Below, in pieces: positions 21,775 to 34,469 of a DNA stretch of 64,000 bases. A program made the translations under genes and the position numbers. Numbering within the stretch: position 1 is the stretch's first letter; the number at the start of each line of letters is the position of its first letter. The stretch spans positions 23,557,387-23,621,386 of the forward strand of contig OU612069.1 of assembly GCA_914767715.1 (NCBI GenBank), given 5' to 3'. The notes under the pieces were generated by a model. That model did no database searches. It saw only the letters and a list, made by a program, of their open reading frames with translations, and was not told the origin of the DNA. This DNA comes from Membranipora membranacea. Its lineage: Eukaryota; Bryozoa; Gymnolaemata; Cheilostomatida; Membraniporidae.

Positions 21775-23618
21775 TTAGGTTTGACGAAAACTCTGCCATG
21801 TATCTGTATAGCGGTCGACGGGTCTTGTAGTGCGTGTACTTCTACGAGGTTGTACGGGAGTAGGAGAGAGATTAGGCGGAGTCGGAGTAGGTGGTAGTCC
21901 AGATAATCTGTCAGGTGTGTGTACAGTAGGCACCGGCTCAACATCGTCAGGTACGGAGGTTGTCATCGGCTCTGGATCTACAACAGTCGGAGAACAGGGC
22001 AGCAAATACGGTTTTAAATGAGAAATGTTTCTATCAAACCTTCTACCATCACATCTCTCAACAGTAACATTGCTCCCACGGGCCTGCTCACGACAGTAAC
22101 TGGTTCTGGAAAGAAAGGTGTATCAGTTTTACTAGGTGAACGATTTTTCATGAAAACTTTGTCACCTGAGTTTAGCTCAAAATAGCTAGCAGAATTTTTA
22201 TGATCTGCATAGAGTTTTGATTTTCCCTTATACTCAGCATCAAAATCAGAAACATCCAAAAAATCCTCCCTCTTTTCATTCAGAAATGGTAATTTTGTAC
22301 AGATTTTTCGACCGTAGAGCAGCTCAGCTGGGGATTTACCAGTGGCTGGATGTGGAATATTCCAATAGGCGGTGATGTACCTTTTTACTTCACCCTTATA
22401 GTTTTTATTTTCACTATAAGCTATCTCAATTCTTTTCATGAGAGACGAATTCTGTCTCTCCACTTCACCGTTGGCTTGAGGCCAGCGAGGAGTGATTCTC
22501 AAATGCTTTATACCCTGATGATCACAATAATCACGGAACTGTGTTGATGTGAAAGTAGTAGCATTATCAGTTTTCAGAGTTCTGGGCAGGCCATGTGTGA
22601 AAAAGATATCAGATAGAGCAGCGATAGTACACTCAGCGTTGATAGTTTTCATGAAACGCACCTCATAAAATCTACTGTGGTAATCTACGACAACAAGAAT
22701 GTTGTCACCATTAGGCAATGGCCCTAAATAATCAGCAGCTAAATCTTCCCATGGATTAGAAGGAAGTTTTGTGGAACGAATAGGCTGTTTGCTTAGCCCA
22801 CGGCCTGTCAGTTGACATCCATGACATGAACGAGTGTAATTTTCAGCTTCTTTTTCCATGCTTGGCCACCAGACTTTAGACCTTAGGTGTTGTTTTGTAC
22901 CCACTATACCAAAATGACCTTCATGGGCTAGTTCTATCACTTGAGTTCTCAAACATTTTGGGATCACTATGCGACTACCTCGTAGCAGGACGTTACCTAC
23001 ACAGCATAACTCATCAGCGACAGCTCGATACATCTTATGACCAGCAAATTTGGACCAGTCACCAAACTGAACACATCTGCGAATCTGCCGGATTTCCTTC
23101 ACTCCGAACTTGAATTTCTTACAGTCGCCATGTGTAAGTTTTCTTAGTGGTTCAGATATTTCTGTGAGATTTGGTATGAATTTGCAGAGATATGTGACTA
23201 GACCCAGGAAACTTCTTACTTCTTCAGCGTTAGCTGGTTGGCGAGCATTCTGTATAGCCTCGACTTTACCAGCTCCAGGATCAATACCATTAGCAGAGAG
23301 CTTGTGTCCAAGAAACTCGATCTCTGGCAGAGCAAACTTGCACTTCTCACGGTTGAGCGTTAGGCCGGCATCTTGTAGACGTTGGAAAACCATTCTTAGT
23401 CTGGAATCATGCTGGGCTCTGTCCTCACCATGAACAATGATGTCATCACTCATGTTGGCTCCGCCTGGTATTCCTTGAATTACTCTCCGAATCTCGTGTT
23501 GATACACCTCAACAGCAGCATTCACGCCAAATAGCAACCTCTTATATCTGAAGAGACCAATGTGTGTTGAGAATGTGGTGATATTACGTGACTTCTCGTC
23601 TAGCATGATTTGATGATA
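21775..23618 (-). pseudogene. Gypsy pol: RT second half, integrase and C-terminus
   Basis: On the minus strand the segment resumes RT right after the inserted element (HQIMLDEKSR). It carries the palm region with MSDDIIVHG where an F/Y-x-D-D motif is expected, then RT thumb residues. RNase H is essentially deleted. Integrase follows: an HHCC zinc-binding region (ending SCHGC), a catalytic core with Asp in DYLGP, Asp in TDNATTF and Glu in NGEVERQ, then a C-terminal domain. A frameshift near 22,020 separates the main frame from the Pro/Thr-rich end (RRSTRTTRPVDRYTDT), which stops at 21,775. Confidence 0.93.
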
Positions 23619-24599
23619 CTCAGTTATTTAAAGTCAAAGATGCTCAGTTGTAGTTATCTCCTCCTTACTTTTCCAAAAGCTATCTCCTTCCTGCAGTTTT
23701 TAATTCAGAATAACCACATTTGGTCAACTGGATCGTTAGTCAATCAGCTAACTATTCATTTATCTTTTTCTGCAAAAAACTCCAAATCTGACAAAAAATC
23801 TCCAAGTTCGTGTTTTTCTGTTTGGGCAGAACTACATTTCGACATGGTAACTCACAGAGATCTGGTTTTTTTTGGAGCATCAGTTCATCACATTAACTAA
23901 ATGAGCTTTTGAGGGCATGTTTGAAATATTTTTTTAACATATTCAAAATTGCGATTTACTTTTTCATTACGGTGTTTATTTCATCCATCAGTGCAGTGGC
24001 AATGTTGCGCAAGGCAGTGCAAAGAGCCTATATATTTGTAGTTTCTATGCCATTGTGTACAGTTTCAAACAAATTCTAATTGCCTTTTATCAAAGGAGTG
24101 GAGCAATTTACAAATGACAATGGAGATGCTATACTGAACTTAAACAAAAGAATATTTCTGTTGGTTGATATAAGTTTTCAGTATAGATCGTGGTGACCCA
24201 TCAGTCACCAATCAAATTCTATCAGAATGACTATAGAGCTCAAAATAATTAATAATATTAGAATTCCGAAACATGGTTTGGATTTGGCTTTTTCAGTGGA
24301 TACTGTTCAACGATAGCATTTTTAAACTACACCCAAATGTCATCCCAATATTTTTATTATTGAAAAACACCAATGTAACTATGCTGGATGCGTATAGGAT
24401 TATGATAACTGTGTGTCTGGAGGGCTCACCCTTAATAACACGCATGATATTCTATGTGAAATATTCTGCTGCATTTTCAGTGAGCTGGTTTCTGTATGTT
24501 CGACCTTGGTGTATTTATCACCATTAAGGAATTGCAGTCCTGAAATAACCGTTGACAGCATTCATGTTACGGTTGAATTTGTACATTTTTTTAAAAATC

Positions 24600-25221
24600 G
24601 TGCCCTGGGACTGCATCTATACTGCAACGAGTTATAATGTTGTTACTTTTGAGGATTCGGTTAGCCAAACAGGTGGGCTGCCTCAATAAACAGCAAATCT
24701 GAGATGGCCTCCAAACAAAATTGGAAGCAATTCTTCACGCAGTGCATTGAAACGATCCAAGTACAATTGAGACCTCTGCTGGATGAAGATATCAGTTAGA
24801 GCAATTACAGACATTGTTTTCTCAGAGTAAATTTTCTAATCCCTCAAGATAATCTTATTTGTAAACAACCAGTGTATTGCAGTCTCTGTGTTTCATTACA
24901 GGGAAAGAATTTGTTACTGTTGTGCCTTGTTTATCTTTTCCAAAGGATTTAAAGGCAATGTAATTTTAGAATATCAAAACCTGAGGATTACCTTTGTGTC
25001 TCAAGACTTGTTGCTTCTTATGATATTTATGAATTATAGCATTATTACATCAGATTAAAATTGAAGGTTGAATTAAATCAGATGTCTTGTCGCAAGCAAC
25101 ATCCTGGAGCATAGGCGGCAAAATTTGTTGCCTTAGTGGCCAGGCCGCAATATCTGCGCCAGGTTGCTCTCTGTTTGCAGGCAGATCGGAGCACACCTGG
25201 GTTCCAACCAAAGCCCAGTGC
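24600..25221 (+). repeat. Direct repeat copy A inside the TA-flanked insert
   Basis: Starts GTGCCCTGGGACTGCATCTA and ends near CCAACCAAAGCCCAGT. It is closely similar to copy B at 25,587-26,142 and longer because B lacks about 50 bases near 25,011-25,061 and about 19 near 25,144-25,162. Confidence 0.9.
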
Positions 25222-25586
25222 TAGATAGTTTGTAATTCCTGCTCAGTCCAAATATATTTTCCAACCAGCATTCCAAGCCCGAAACCCCAGTACTGACACA
25301 AAGAATTTAGCCCATATTGAGTGCCCCGTTTTTTTATACAAATTTTATTGCATCTAAAATATCATATCATATTATGTTGAATCAATAGGCTCTAGTGGCT
25401 GGCTACTCATATATTTACATTTTTGCAATTGACCATGACACCTTGTCGACATTCAATTATCCACACTCTCTTTACTCAACAAAACATGGTCCATGCTTCA
25501 AAAAGTTATACAAGGTTGCGATCACTTCACTCTTGGTTAGCCGGGTAAACCTTCTTCCGGGAGTTATTGCACAATCAAGTAGAGGG

Positions 25587-26142
25587 TGCCCTGGGACTGC
25601 ATCTATACTGCAACAAGTTATAATGTTGTTACTTTCGAGGGTTTGGTTAGCCAAACACGTGGGCTGCCTCAATAAACAACAAATCTGAGATGGCCTCCAA
25701 ACAAAATCTGAAGCAATTCTCTACGCGGTGCATTGAAACGATCCAAGTACAATTGAGACCTAAGCTGGATGAAGATATCAGTTAGAGCAATTACAGACAT
25801 TGTTTTCTCAGAGTAAATTTTCTAATCCCTCAAGAAAATCTTATTTGTAAACAAACAGTTGTATTGCAGTCTCTGTGTTTCATTACAGGGAAAGAATTTG
25901 TTACTGTTGTGCCTTGTTTATCTTTTCCAAATGATTTAAAGGCTGTAATATTAGAATATCAAAACCTGAGGAAAACCTTTGTGTCTCAAGACTGATTAAA
26001 AGTGAAGGTTGATTTAAATCAGATGTCTTGTCACAAGCCACATCCCGGAGCATAGGCGGCGAAATTCGTTGCCTTAGTGGCCAGTTGCTCTCTGTTTGCA
26101 GGCAGGTCGGAGCACACCTGGGTGCCAACCAAAGCCCAGTAG
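25587..26142 (+). repeat. Direct repeat copy B inside the TA-flanked insert
   Basis: The second copy of the roughly 0.6-kb repeat, after a unique spacer of about 365 bases. Its end (CTGTTTGCAGGCAGGTCGGA to AGCCCAGTA) also matches the SINE-like body near 840-870 in reverse complement. Confidence 0.9.
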
Positions 26143-26775
26143 ACGATGGACCACAGATACATTTGATATGAGGCCCTTTCGATTAATTTAAGGTTCAATG
26201 ATTGCACAGACCAAGGGTACATTGTGGCAGCATCATTCAAGGATTGTAATAGTTAATCCTATTGTAAAAACTGCCACAATACTGCCTTCCTAGCTTTACC
26301 CACCGTATCAATTTAGCTAGGATACTTAGGTGTAATTTAAGCATAAAACTTCATTTCTAATTGTGGAGTAAGGCTGTACAATGAGAAATTTTTACGGGAG
26401 AGCCTGCATATTCTATTTTTTACTGTAATCAAAAACTTTGAATTCAGTTCATTCTCCAGAACCCTATAATTGTGACAAATAGATGAAAGGAGTTTTTGGC
26501 ATCAAGCTTCCCATAACTTTCCCCTTGACGCAAAGCTTGCAGGTACCTTGACCAAGGAGTAAAAAACTCTTTCCTTGACTATTGTTAAAAAATTTACTCT
26601 GAATCCCTTTACTCTGTGAAGCAGTCTATCCACATGCTTGAAACTAAAATGTTTTACACAGATAGATAGATGGGGTGATAACTCTATACTGCAAATGAGC
26701 CACCAAATTTCAACAATAAGAGAAGACAACTTCTTAGCCTAAGATTTGCCCAAATTGGCTTTAATGAACTGAGTA

Positions 26776-27410
26776 TCCCCACTTCAGATCTAACTTGCTA
26801 AAGATTCTAGATTGATTCATGTCGAGCAGCATTTCTTCCATGGTTGGTATCGGGTGTCTTTCACGCTTCACAGCTTTGTTAGCTTCTCTCATATCAATAG
26901 TGAGGCGTATGTCTCCATTAGGTTTTGGTACGATATGAGCAGGACTCACCCAATCTGAGGGCTTCTCGACTTGTTCAATGACATCTAGATCAATCAGCTC
27001 CTGGATTTTAAACTCAATCTTCTTGCGTACACCAAACGGAATTCTACGATGTGGCTGTGCAACAGGTTTAACACTAGGATCAATCTCTAACTGAATCTCA
27101 TGATCCTTCAACAAACCTAGCCCGGAAAACAGACCACTAAACTCACTACAGAGAGAATCGACATCGAGAATTGGAGCGACACTATTACAGACATTAGGCT
27201 GATCAGTTTTGATAACTAGCACACCTAGACAAACGGAATCGTCATAGCAGAGCAAATTATCAGCATTGGAATCAACTACCGTGAAGATCAGTCCCCCCGA
27301 ATTCTAATTTTGCTTCAAACGTGCCTAAAATGGACAATGGCTTGTCTGATGCATAGCCATATAATTTTGAATTATCTAGGCTTTTTTAGTATACATAATT
27401 TTAGAATTTT
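26776..27410 (-). pseudogene. Gypsy pol: protease remainder and RT first half
   Basis: The RT portion covers the linker (HEIQLEIDPSVKPVAQPHRR), the fingers (VEKPSDWVSPAHIVPKPNGD, then RLTIDMREANKAVKRERHPIP) and palm motif A (IFSKLDLKWGY) with its catalytic Asp, ending where the TA-flanked element is inserted. Between 27,411 and about 27,255 the protease frame is broken by at least two frameshifts and several stops. Confidence 0.92.
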
Positions 27411-28443
27411 TCATGGCTGCCAGGTATCTTTTCCAATCAGATTACTGTCGCTACCCGAGTCGATGAGCATTTTTGTTTGTACACCCCCTACCGAAACAGA
27501 AATTTGGTTCCGGTATCTCACTGACTTTTTGACAGTGAAGACATGTTCAGAATTTTCAGCGCCTGATGTGTCAGAGTTGTCACTGTTTTGATTGATTCGG
27601 TTGACCTTTTTACCACGGTGTTTAGGCTGAAATCTGCTTTTGCTGCTAGCCTCACCTGTCCTACATTTTTTCTCAAATTGATCCATCTTGCCGCATTTGC
27701 GGCATTCCTTACCTTTGGCTGGACATTTTGGATTTGAACCATAGTGCTCAGTAGAGCCACAACGGTAGCATTCATTGGATTTAGTCTCAAGTTTCAGTTT
27801 TTCACTAGAAGATTTGTTAGGTCTACTACCCTTGCCAACTCTGTTTACAGAGCTAGAACTAGCACCAGTAATTTCGCGGTTTTGCTGTTCAACGGCTTCA
27901 TCAGTAGCGGCCAAAATGAGTAGTCTTTCCAAATTTAGAGTAGCCCCTTTTCTAAGGCATTTTTGTCTCAAAGAGTTTGACAAACAGTTACATACAACTT
28001 GGTCAGTGATCTCTGAATCTACATCGGCATATTCGCAACCTATAGTCATTGTTCTCAGCCTTGAAACATACTGTGCTACTGTCTCATTTTGGTTTTGTAC
28101 GGCTTTACGGAACATCTGACGTTGGAAAATCCTATTTGGGGTGACTGTAAAATATCTGTTGAGAGCAGTAATGGCAGAGTCATAATTATCATCATTGCCT
28201 TTGTTTGGGAGATCTTTAAATATCTGCCTAACCCTAGGGCCTCCATGAAATAATAAAGCAGCCCGCCTTTGCCTTCTCATATCAGAGTGATTTATCTCAT
28301 TTACGCTATCATCTGCGTAGTTAAATAGGCCTTTGAATTAACTCAACAAAAGGTTCAAATTCTTCTACCCAAGCCCTCGAGTTTAAAAAAACAGTGGCAG
28401 CATCTCCCTCAGGATTGAATTTTTCAGGACCCCTAGCATCCAT
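27411..28443 (-). pseudogene. Gypsy gag plus protease active site
   Basis: ATG at 28,443 opens MDARGPEKFNPEGDAA. A frameshift lies near 28,335, after which the frame is open for 289 codons. Capsid-like helices (FKDLPNKGNDDNYDSAITAL, MFRKAVQNQNETVAQYVSRL) are followed by two Cys knuckles near CYRCGSTEHYGSNPKC and CRKCGKMDQFEKKC, the second with Glu at the His position. The protease active site MLIDSGSDSNLIG follows directly in the same frame, so gag and protease are fused in this family. Confidence 0.92.
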
Positions 28444-28799
28444 GATACAGGGTAATGAGTCTATTTTACAGAGTGAGCTTGCTTAATGCAGATTTCAACA
28501 GTTTTCAAATCCTAGCAATGGCTTCTCACAGAGATCTCAAGTCTAAATCAATTCACAAATCCTACAAAGCATGCACGACTCACTCACTATCTCCGCTAGC
28601 TTGTTTTAGAATTTATACCTTTGCTAAATCCTACCTATTTCCTAGCATTACAGCAACATCAAGCTTGAATCTATGGTAGTTAGGAGATTAAAATTTCAGG
28701 CTGAGTGCCATGCATGAAATTTCCAAGACAATTTACAAGCATATAGTAGGTTTACTTGCCTTTAATTCATCTCCTTGTGTTTCATCCTCGTCGCCAGTT
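28444..28799 (-). other. Gypsy 5' leader with probable primer-binding site
   Basis: Immediately after the 5' LTR (element orientation) comes AACTGGCGACGAGGATG. A TGGCGAC-type start two bases from the LTR is typical of gypsy primer-binding sites. The rest of the leader has no coding signal. Confidence 0.7.
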
Positions 28800-29013
28800 T
28801 GTTATATTGAGGTGTTGTGTATTGATGGCAATTGGTAATACAGCAATAGGACTGATATTGTTTGTGTTTCATGAGCCATTATATTATTGCTTCTTGCTCC
28901 AAACATGATACAGCACAAAAGGATGTCCTCAGGCAACACTGTGCCTACAGAGTTGTTGGAAATAGGGAGTTGTCTTGCATCAAGTATAGTTAAGACGACT
29001 CCAGAATACGACA
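28800..29013 (-). repeat. 5' LTR of the minus-strand gypsy element
   Basis: The counterpart of 21,344-21,546, with TG...CA ends. The 5-bp duplicate GGGTA follows at 29,014-29,018. Confidence 0.93.
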
Positions 29014-29018
29014 GGGTA

Positions 29019-29926
29019 TATTTGTTGAAGAGGACGGAACAAACTAGAAATAAATCAAACCTTGCATAGAAACACAAAGGAACACAAAATATGTTATTGA
29101 GACAATTTGTTGTATGTTTTGTAGATTAAGACGATGGGCTATGCTTCCTTTGAACGAGGATATTATCTAATCATTGCTGATGGTTATGTGACAGGAAGCA
29201 TCCTTGATTATGGCTAGTCCAGACATTACAACACCAACAGCAACACGTTTTTCAGTCTGTTGATTCAGATATCTAGCCCAAACAATTAAAATGTATTGCA
29301 GGGATGCCAACAAAACTCAATCAAAACTCGTTTCCGAATGGACAAATTGAAAACCTAAATAACAATACATCGCCACGCACTCCTTTCAAAGTTTATTATA
29401 GAATAGCCACTTGAATATAACGCTTATTTTTGAAAATCACGATTAAAATCTAGAGCAGTGTATTGGTGACTGGTGGAGTGGTGATGTATCAATTATTATT
29501 GAGAAGCAAACTTGGGTCAATGCTTGATTACAAAATGTTATTATCAAATTCCCAGTTTGCATTATCTAGGGCTATGCAGCTGTATCTGGCCGATGAGTTT
29601 GACCGATTGCTTATGTGTCTGTAAATTGATGACTAAAATCAAAATGTTACGACATAATATATATATACATATAACTCTAACAAATAATTTATTCAGCCAC
29701 AACCTCAGCTAGTACAAGAATTAGCAGCAACTGGAATGCTTTTGTATCCTATATTTAAATTTGCGGACAAGGTGCTCAACCACCTAAAAGTAAAATAGAG
29801 AAATCATGAAAATAATGATTTCCTCACCACATGATTAAATTATGATTAATACCTGACAGGATGCTTTCCTGTGAGCTGTTGGAAGTGTTTCCATATCTGC
29901 CACCTGAACATCAATAATCTATCGTC
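29019..29926. other. No gene recognised
   Basis: AT-rich intergenic DNA; short frames only. Confidence 0.4.
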
Positions 29927-30061
29927 AGGCAGACAGGCTGGCGTATAGGATGGAATTCGAGCTAGACAATCTGAGGGTTGCTGGTTCGAATCTCAGGCAC
30001 TACACATGCTGCTAAATGCGGTTAGCTCTCCGGACAATATCCTATCATCATCATCATCATT

Positions 30062-30134
<73 letters not shown>
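29927..30134 (+). repeat. tRNA-derived SINE ending in an ATC microsatellite
   Basis: A tRNA-like head includes box B TGCTGGTTCGAATCTCA at about 29,978-29,994 and a degenerate box A near 29,938-29,958. A short body follows (GCTAAATGCGGTTAGCTCTCC). The 3' end is a long ATC array from about 30,044 to 30,134 with one TAT interruption. A tRNA head, short body and simple-repeat tail is the standard SINE plan. Confidence 0.7.
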
Positions 30135-31353
30135 AGCAGTTTTTACGGTTATTAACCAAATAACAACATATTCACATCGAAAACTACATCACATGTATGT
30201 TGTTTTGAAACATGGCTCTAACTTGGAGTTATAATTTCACAGCTCTATTATGCAAGTGTCAAAGGTGGGATTATAGTTGCAAGGACCTGCAAAGTCAACA
30301 AACCATCGTCAATTATATGTACATACAGGTTATGTCGAATAGGAATATGGAATATGCTCATGACTAAAATTGATAGCTAAAGATAATTGAGCAATTTATG
30401 AACGAGTGTAAAAACGAAAGTGGTATTTTGCAGCACATGTGTGATTTATTAAATACAATGATTGATGAGTCTCAGATATTATCATGGTCCATAAATTTCT
30501 AATAGCCTATGACTACATGTAATAAAAAATATAATATGTATAAATAATTACATTCAGACGATGGGACGCTGCCAGGCAGACAGACGTAACATCTTAAGTA
30601 TGGATGGCTATTGGTGCAACTAGCACTTCCAGCTCTATCAACATGACAACATGACAACCCTGGCAACCACTGATGGCCAACTGTGCCTCGACTGCGCCGG
30701 CGGTCTGGACGCCATTGGGCGCATTGGCCAGATACACCACCACATCACCCGACTCTGGCTTCCGACCGCACAATAAAAACAAAACAAAACAATCGACTGC
30801 CAAACAAAAAATCTTCAGGCGAATCAAACTAAAACAAAAAACAAGCTCAATGTAGACTTCGGCCTATGTCAAATTATGCCTTCACCTTAGCCGGCCCGCA
30901 TTGACCAGCGACTGACCTGCATGGCTGGAACATCTGGCTAAACCAACAAGTAATCCTCACAGGTGTTCACCTCACCTTAACATTTGTACCAGTATTCATT
31001 TCAAAGCAGCTCACCAAGAACAAGATATACAAATTTCCACATGTTCAAGGACTGCCCGTGAAAAAAATGTCATAATTAGTAAATATCAATAGATCGTGAA
31101 GATGTATTGATACTTGTTTAATTACATTGGAGAAAGGATCCACCAAGGCCAGCATGCAATACTGATAAAAAATGCGGGGATATTGGACAATGTAAATAGT
31201 ACATAATTAACGTCATAACTTAATTCTTTCATAGTACCATCAAAGAGGTTTTAAACACAGTTTGTGGGTTTATTGTTCAAATGTTCAGTGATCTATTATT
31301 CAAATGTCACTTTTAGGCACCATGTGTTTCCCGGTCTACTAAAATTGTATAGC
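30135..31353. other. No gene recognised
   Basis: Nothing supported apart from a short GC-rich island near 30,680-30,780 without splice sites or domains. Confidence 0.4.
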
Positions 31354-31361
31354 ATTATGGC

Positions 31362-32318
31362 CATAGGCGTATTTAATCTGTCTGGTCAACTCTCTAACAA
31401 AAAAAGCCCCGCGCAGTGGAAAAATTTTTTTCAGGAGACAAGCATCTGTTAGAGACTCTAACAAACTTGTTAGAGTCTCTAACAAATTGTTAGAGTAGAG
31501 AATATTAGCATAACCAGACAAACTCCAATGGTAAGTATGTGACTTGTTGACCTCCAGGTTAAACCACAAACACCATTTTTGAAATGAACATTTTCGAAGT
31601 GTCCGTATACCGGTTGATAGTAGACTTTTGCAATATGTTGTGTACTATGTCTGATCCAGCAGGTGCCCATGATGACTGCAGTGGGTCTGACTCTGAGGCT
31701 GTGTTGTGACCATGATTGATAGCTATGACTATGATGGCCAAGTGGTGGTTCTGTGGGGTTCTGTTGACAGTCTCAATCAATCAACACAACAATAAAATCA
31801 ATGAATCAACAACAAGCAATCAATCAACCACCAACCATCATCATCAATAATGAAATGATGATGAATGATGATGAAAAAAAAACAAAAACAGACAGGTGTG
31901 CTTGCTTTGCTGCTAAATATGCATATTGATGAGAGGATTGGAGGGATAAAAGTCAAGGGACTTTCTGGGTAACAATATATACAGAGCAATACTCCAGAGA
32001 TTTGGGTAGCATTAGGGTAGCATGAGGAAGTTTTTAGAGAGAAAAGATTTGCTCTATCTGTATTTTCCTGTAACTTCGTTGCATCCCAAAGTATTAATTA
32101 AGATGACCTTGGAATGTCAATAGACAACAAAAAGTCTACTGGTTTCATATCAAAATTTTACTTTTATGTCCAGTGACAAAGAGAGGACAACTAATAATAA
32201 TAACAGAAAAAGAAGACAATTCCTCATTACTTGATTCGAGGGTGGAACATTTTTCCCAACACTCTAACCATCCTTGCCTCTAACATTCGAGAGTTCGAGA
32301 TAGTTAAATACGCCTATG
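31362..32318. mobile_element. Non-autonomous hAT-type element, 957 bp
   Basis: TIRs CATAGGCGTATTTAA and TTAAATACGCCTATG are flanked by the 8-bp duplication ATTATGGC at 31,354-31,361 and 32,319-32,326. The interior has palindromic GTTAGAGACTCTAAC blocks at 31,448-31,496 and no transposase frame. The 8-bp duplication supports hAT. Confidence 0.9.
31448..31496. repeat. Cluster of GTTAGAG palindromes
   Basis: GTTAGAGACTCTAAC (31,448-31,462), GTTAGAGTCTCTAAC (31,469-31,483) and a half copy GTTAGAGT. Spacing is 20-21 bases. These could be transposase-binding subterminal repeats of the surrounding hAT-type element. Confidence 0.8.
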
Positions 32319-32326
32319 ATTATGGC

Positions 32327-34301
32327 ACAGTTTAGCATCTCAGTTAAGCATGTCAAATAATCTTCACTTATTTGTGTATCAACCTTTGTCTTGTGACTTC
32401 TATAATCTATATGTAAGCTTGTTTGTGCAAACCTGAAACTTTCTTCAAGATTCACTATTATATACTAAAGAAGCAGCCAAAAGTTTTGAAATCTAATGCA
32501 TAACACTGTACAGTGTTAAATAATTATTATTTAATTTGAAAATTGAACTATAATGATTGCAAACTCTCTTCCATTATTTTGTACCAGTAACAGAACAGCC
32601 CAAGATGAACTGCCAAGTATTTAATACAAATAAATATTCTTTATTATGTTTGTTAATGTATAAACATATTTTTTCTAGAATTAAAAAAGTTATCTTTTCA
32701 TCGCTTCGATCTTAATACACAAATATTCGTCTCCATTATAAAATCATCTACAAAAATTATTTCTTTGATCTCAACGAAAACAATCATGCGCTTTTTTATT
32801 AGATAATCAACAAAACATTGCTTTCCAATAATGTAATCAGTTTATTGCAGCTGTTGGGATTTAGGGGCAGCGAAGGCAATTTACTGGTGGATACATAATG
32901 TTTAGTGGTGATAGGGTTGAATGCCCATTAGGAATGTAATTCACATCACATTTCATAATCATCATTTGCAGTATTGATTTATTCAGCAACAGAAATATAA
33001 TGGTATAGTATAAATGTACATTACAACATCTGAGTTTAATATGCCATTCTCACTCAGGTATCAGCTAAGGGAGGTTGACGAAAGTCGTACATCGATAAGT
33101 GAAAATTTCAAATTGAAAAATGAGGTTATGCAATGAACTGGTATTGCTTAGCATTGTGATTTACAGAGTAACAGGTAAAGTATTTCATATAACTAGTTGA
33201 TATTAATTACATAATTGAATTGAATTTCAAGTGCACTTTCATCAAATGAATTTCATAAAATTCAGCACTAAGCGTCAATAATGTTGGTTGACACTCATTG
33301 CAAATATTTGAGAAAACTTGTATAGCATATACCCTCGCTAGTGTATTTCGCTATTCTACAAAAAAAGAAACCTTATGTATAAGCTAGGCTGCTGTACTTG
33401 CTCCAGTTATGATCAGAAAATAGTTTTGTTTGATGAAAGTCAAATTAAAGGTATTTTCATTGATGTTCCACAGAGGCGACCGTTCTAGAACTTGGGTTCA
33501 AGAAATTTTAAATTTTGTATTAAGCTATAGTAATGGTGTCGAAGAATTTTCATAATACATATGTGGTCGGATAGACAATTTGAAACAATTACTACAATTA
33601 CTACAATAACTATGAAACAGAGCACGACTACATTATTTATGAATAAAAATATTCACACTTTGCGTATGACACAACAAGTTATACCAGCAGTGTGTGAAAT
33701 CAGCTATCAGCTAATAATATGTGGCGTAAAAGGAGTCTGTTAACACACACACAACTGTTTTTGGTATGACAATCAGAGGATAATGACAGTATTGATCACG
33801 AAACGTAGGATATTTGAACTAGACAAAACAGGCTATAAAAATGAACAAAGTTGTATTTTCAATAACAGGAAGAAGACAATTCACTCTGTCTTCTTTACAG
33901 CCGATGTTGAAATATCATATTGGTCATAGGTCATAGGTTTGTTTAGGTCAACTGGAAATATGTGTTTCATTCATAAAAATTTTTAATCTGATTACCAATG
34001 TAGAGATGATGTCATATTATTAGCCACAGCTTATAATAAAAATGTCCGAATTCGTTACTATGGTAGCCAAGCTGGAGAGCAACATCATACCGCTGTAATC
34101 AGTTGGTTCACTAACATTATCGAGAATCAATCAAGGGTCAGGCCTCCTATATATTCAGAAAAAAATGTGCTATATCATAGCATGTTTTGTCATTGAGAAA
34201 GCAGTCCGATCTCGCCTACTGATAGAAAGCCTGGTAGGCTGGCTAATCAATTATAAATTGACATGCTGCTGTTATGAGGGGTCAATACATGCAACAGATA
34301 C
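32327..34301. other. No gene recognised
   Basis: Strongly AT-rich; no domain-bearing frames or convincing exon pairs. Confidence 0.4.
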
Positions 34302-34469
34302 CATTTACAGTGTCAGGTGCCTGAATTGTGATAGATAAGTTACGGAATGCACAGATGATCTGAGAAGCATGATATACTTTTATTTTCATGGTGATGTCCC
34401 CTCCTAAAGTCATTTTCAGTGCAACATTTTCTTCATAACAATACATTTGGAAGTCTCTGCAACTGGTGT
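34302..34469 (-). CDS. Candidate exon, unknown Cys-containing extracellular domain
   Basis: Acceptor AAACATTAG|AC and donor AATG|GTATCT bound 56 codons in symmetric phase 1, as in the neighbouring extracellular-protein genes. The peptide has TSCRDFQMYCYEENVALKM, a beta-rich stretch and a third Cys. A ZP-type N-domain is conceivable but unproven. Confidence 0.35.

Larger units (their letters stand above)
23619..26773. mobile_element. TA-flanked 3.16-kb DNA element inserted in RT
   Basis: TA duplicates flank the insert (23,617-23,618 and 26,774-26,775). The ends are CTCAGTTATTTAAAGTCAA at the left and TTGGCTTTAATGAACTGAG at the right, an imperfect TIR of about 19 bp. Removing the insert and one TA puts the RT frame back together exactly, which fixes the boundaries. 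TA targeting points to the Tc1/mariner superfamily or a MITE related to it. No transposase domain is recognisable in any frame, so it is non-autonomous. Confidence 0.88.
21344..29013 (-). mobile_element. Ty3/gypsy LTR retrotransposon, decayed, with nested insertion
   Basis: Two LTRs (21,344-21,546 and 28,800-29,013) are flanked by the 5-bp target duplication GGGTA at 21,339-21,343 and 29,014-29,018. On the minus strand the order is LTR, leader, gag, protease, reverse transcriptase, integrase, LTR. Integrase after RT is the Ty3/gypsy order. The element is inactive: there are frameshifts in gag and protease, most of RNase H is missing, the RT catalytic motif is altered, and a 3,155-bp element is inserted in RT. 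Confidence 0.95.

Noticed and set aside
30036-30134. CRISPR-like array (also the tandem repeats at 4.4 and 16.1 kb)
   Set aside because: No alternation of constant repeats and unique spacers, and the DNA is clearly animal.
30016-30234. Poly-histidine frame
   Set aside because: Translation of the ATC microsatellite that forms the tail of a SINE.
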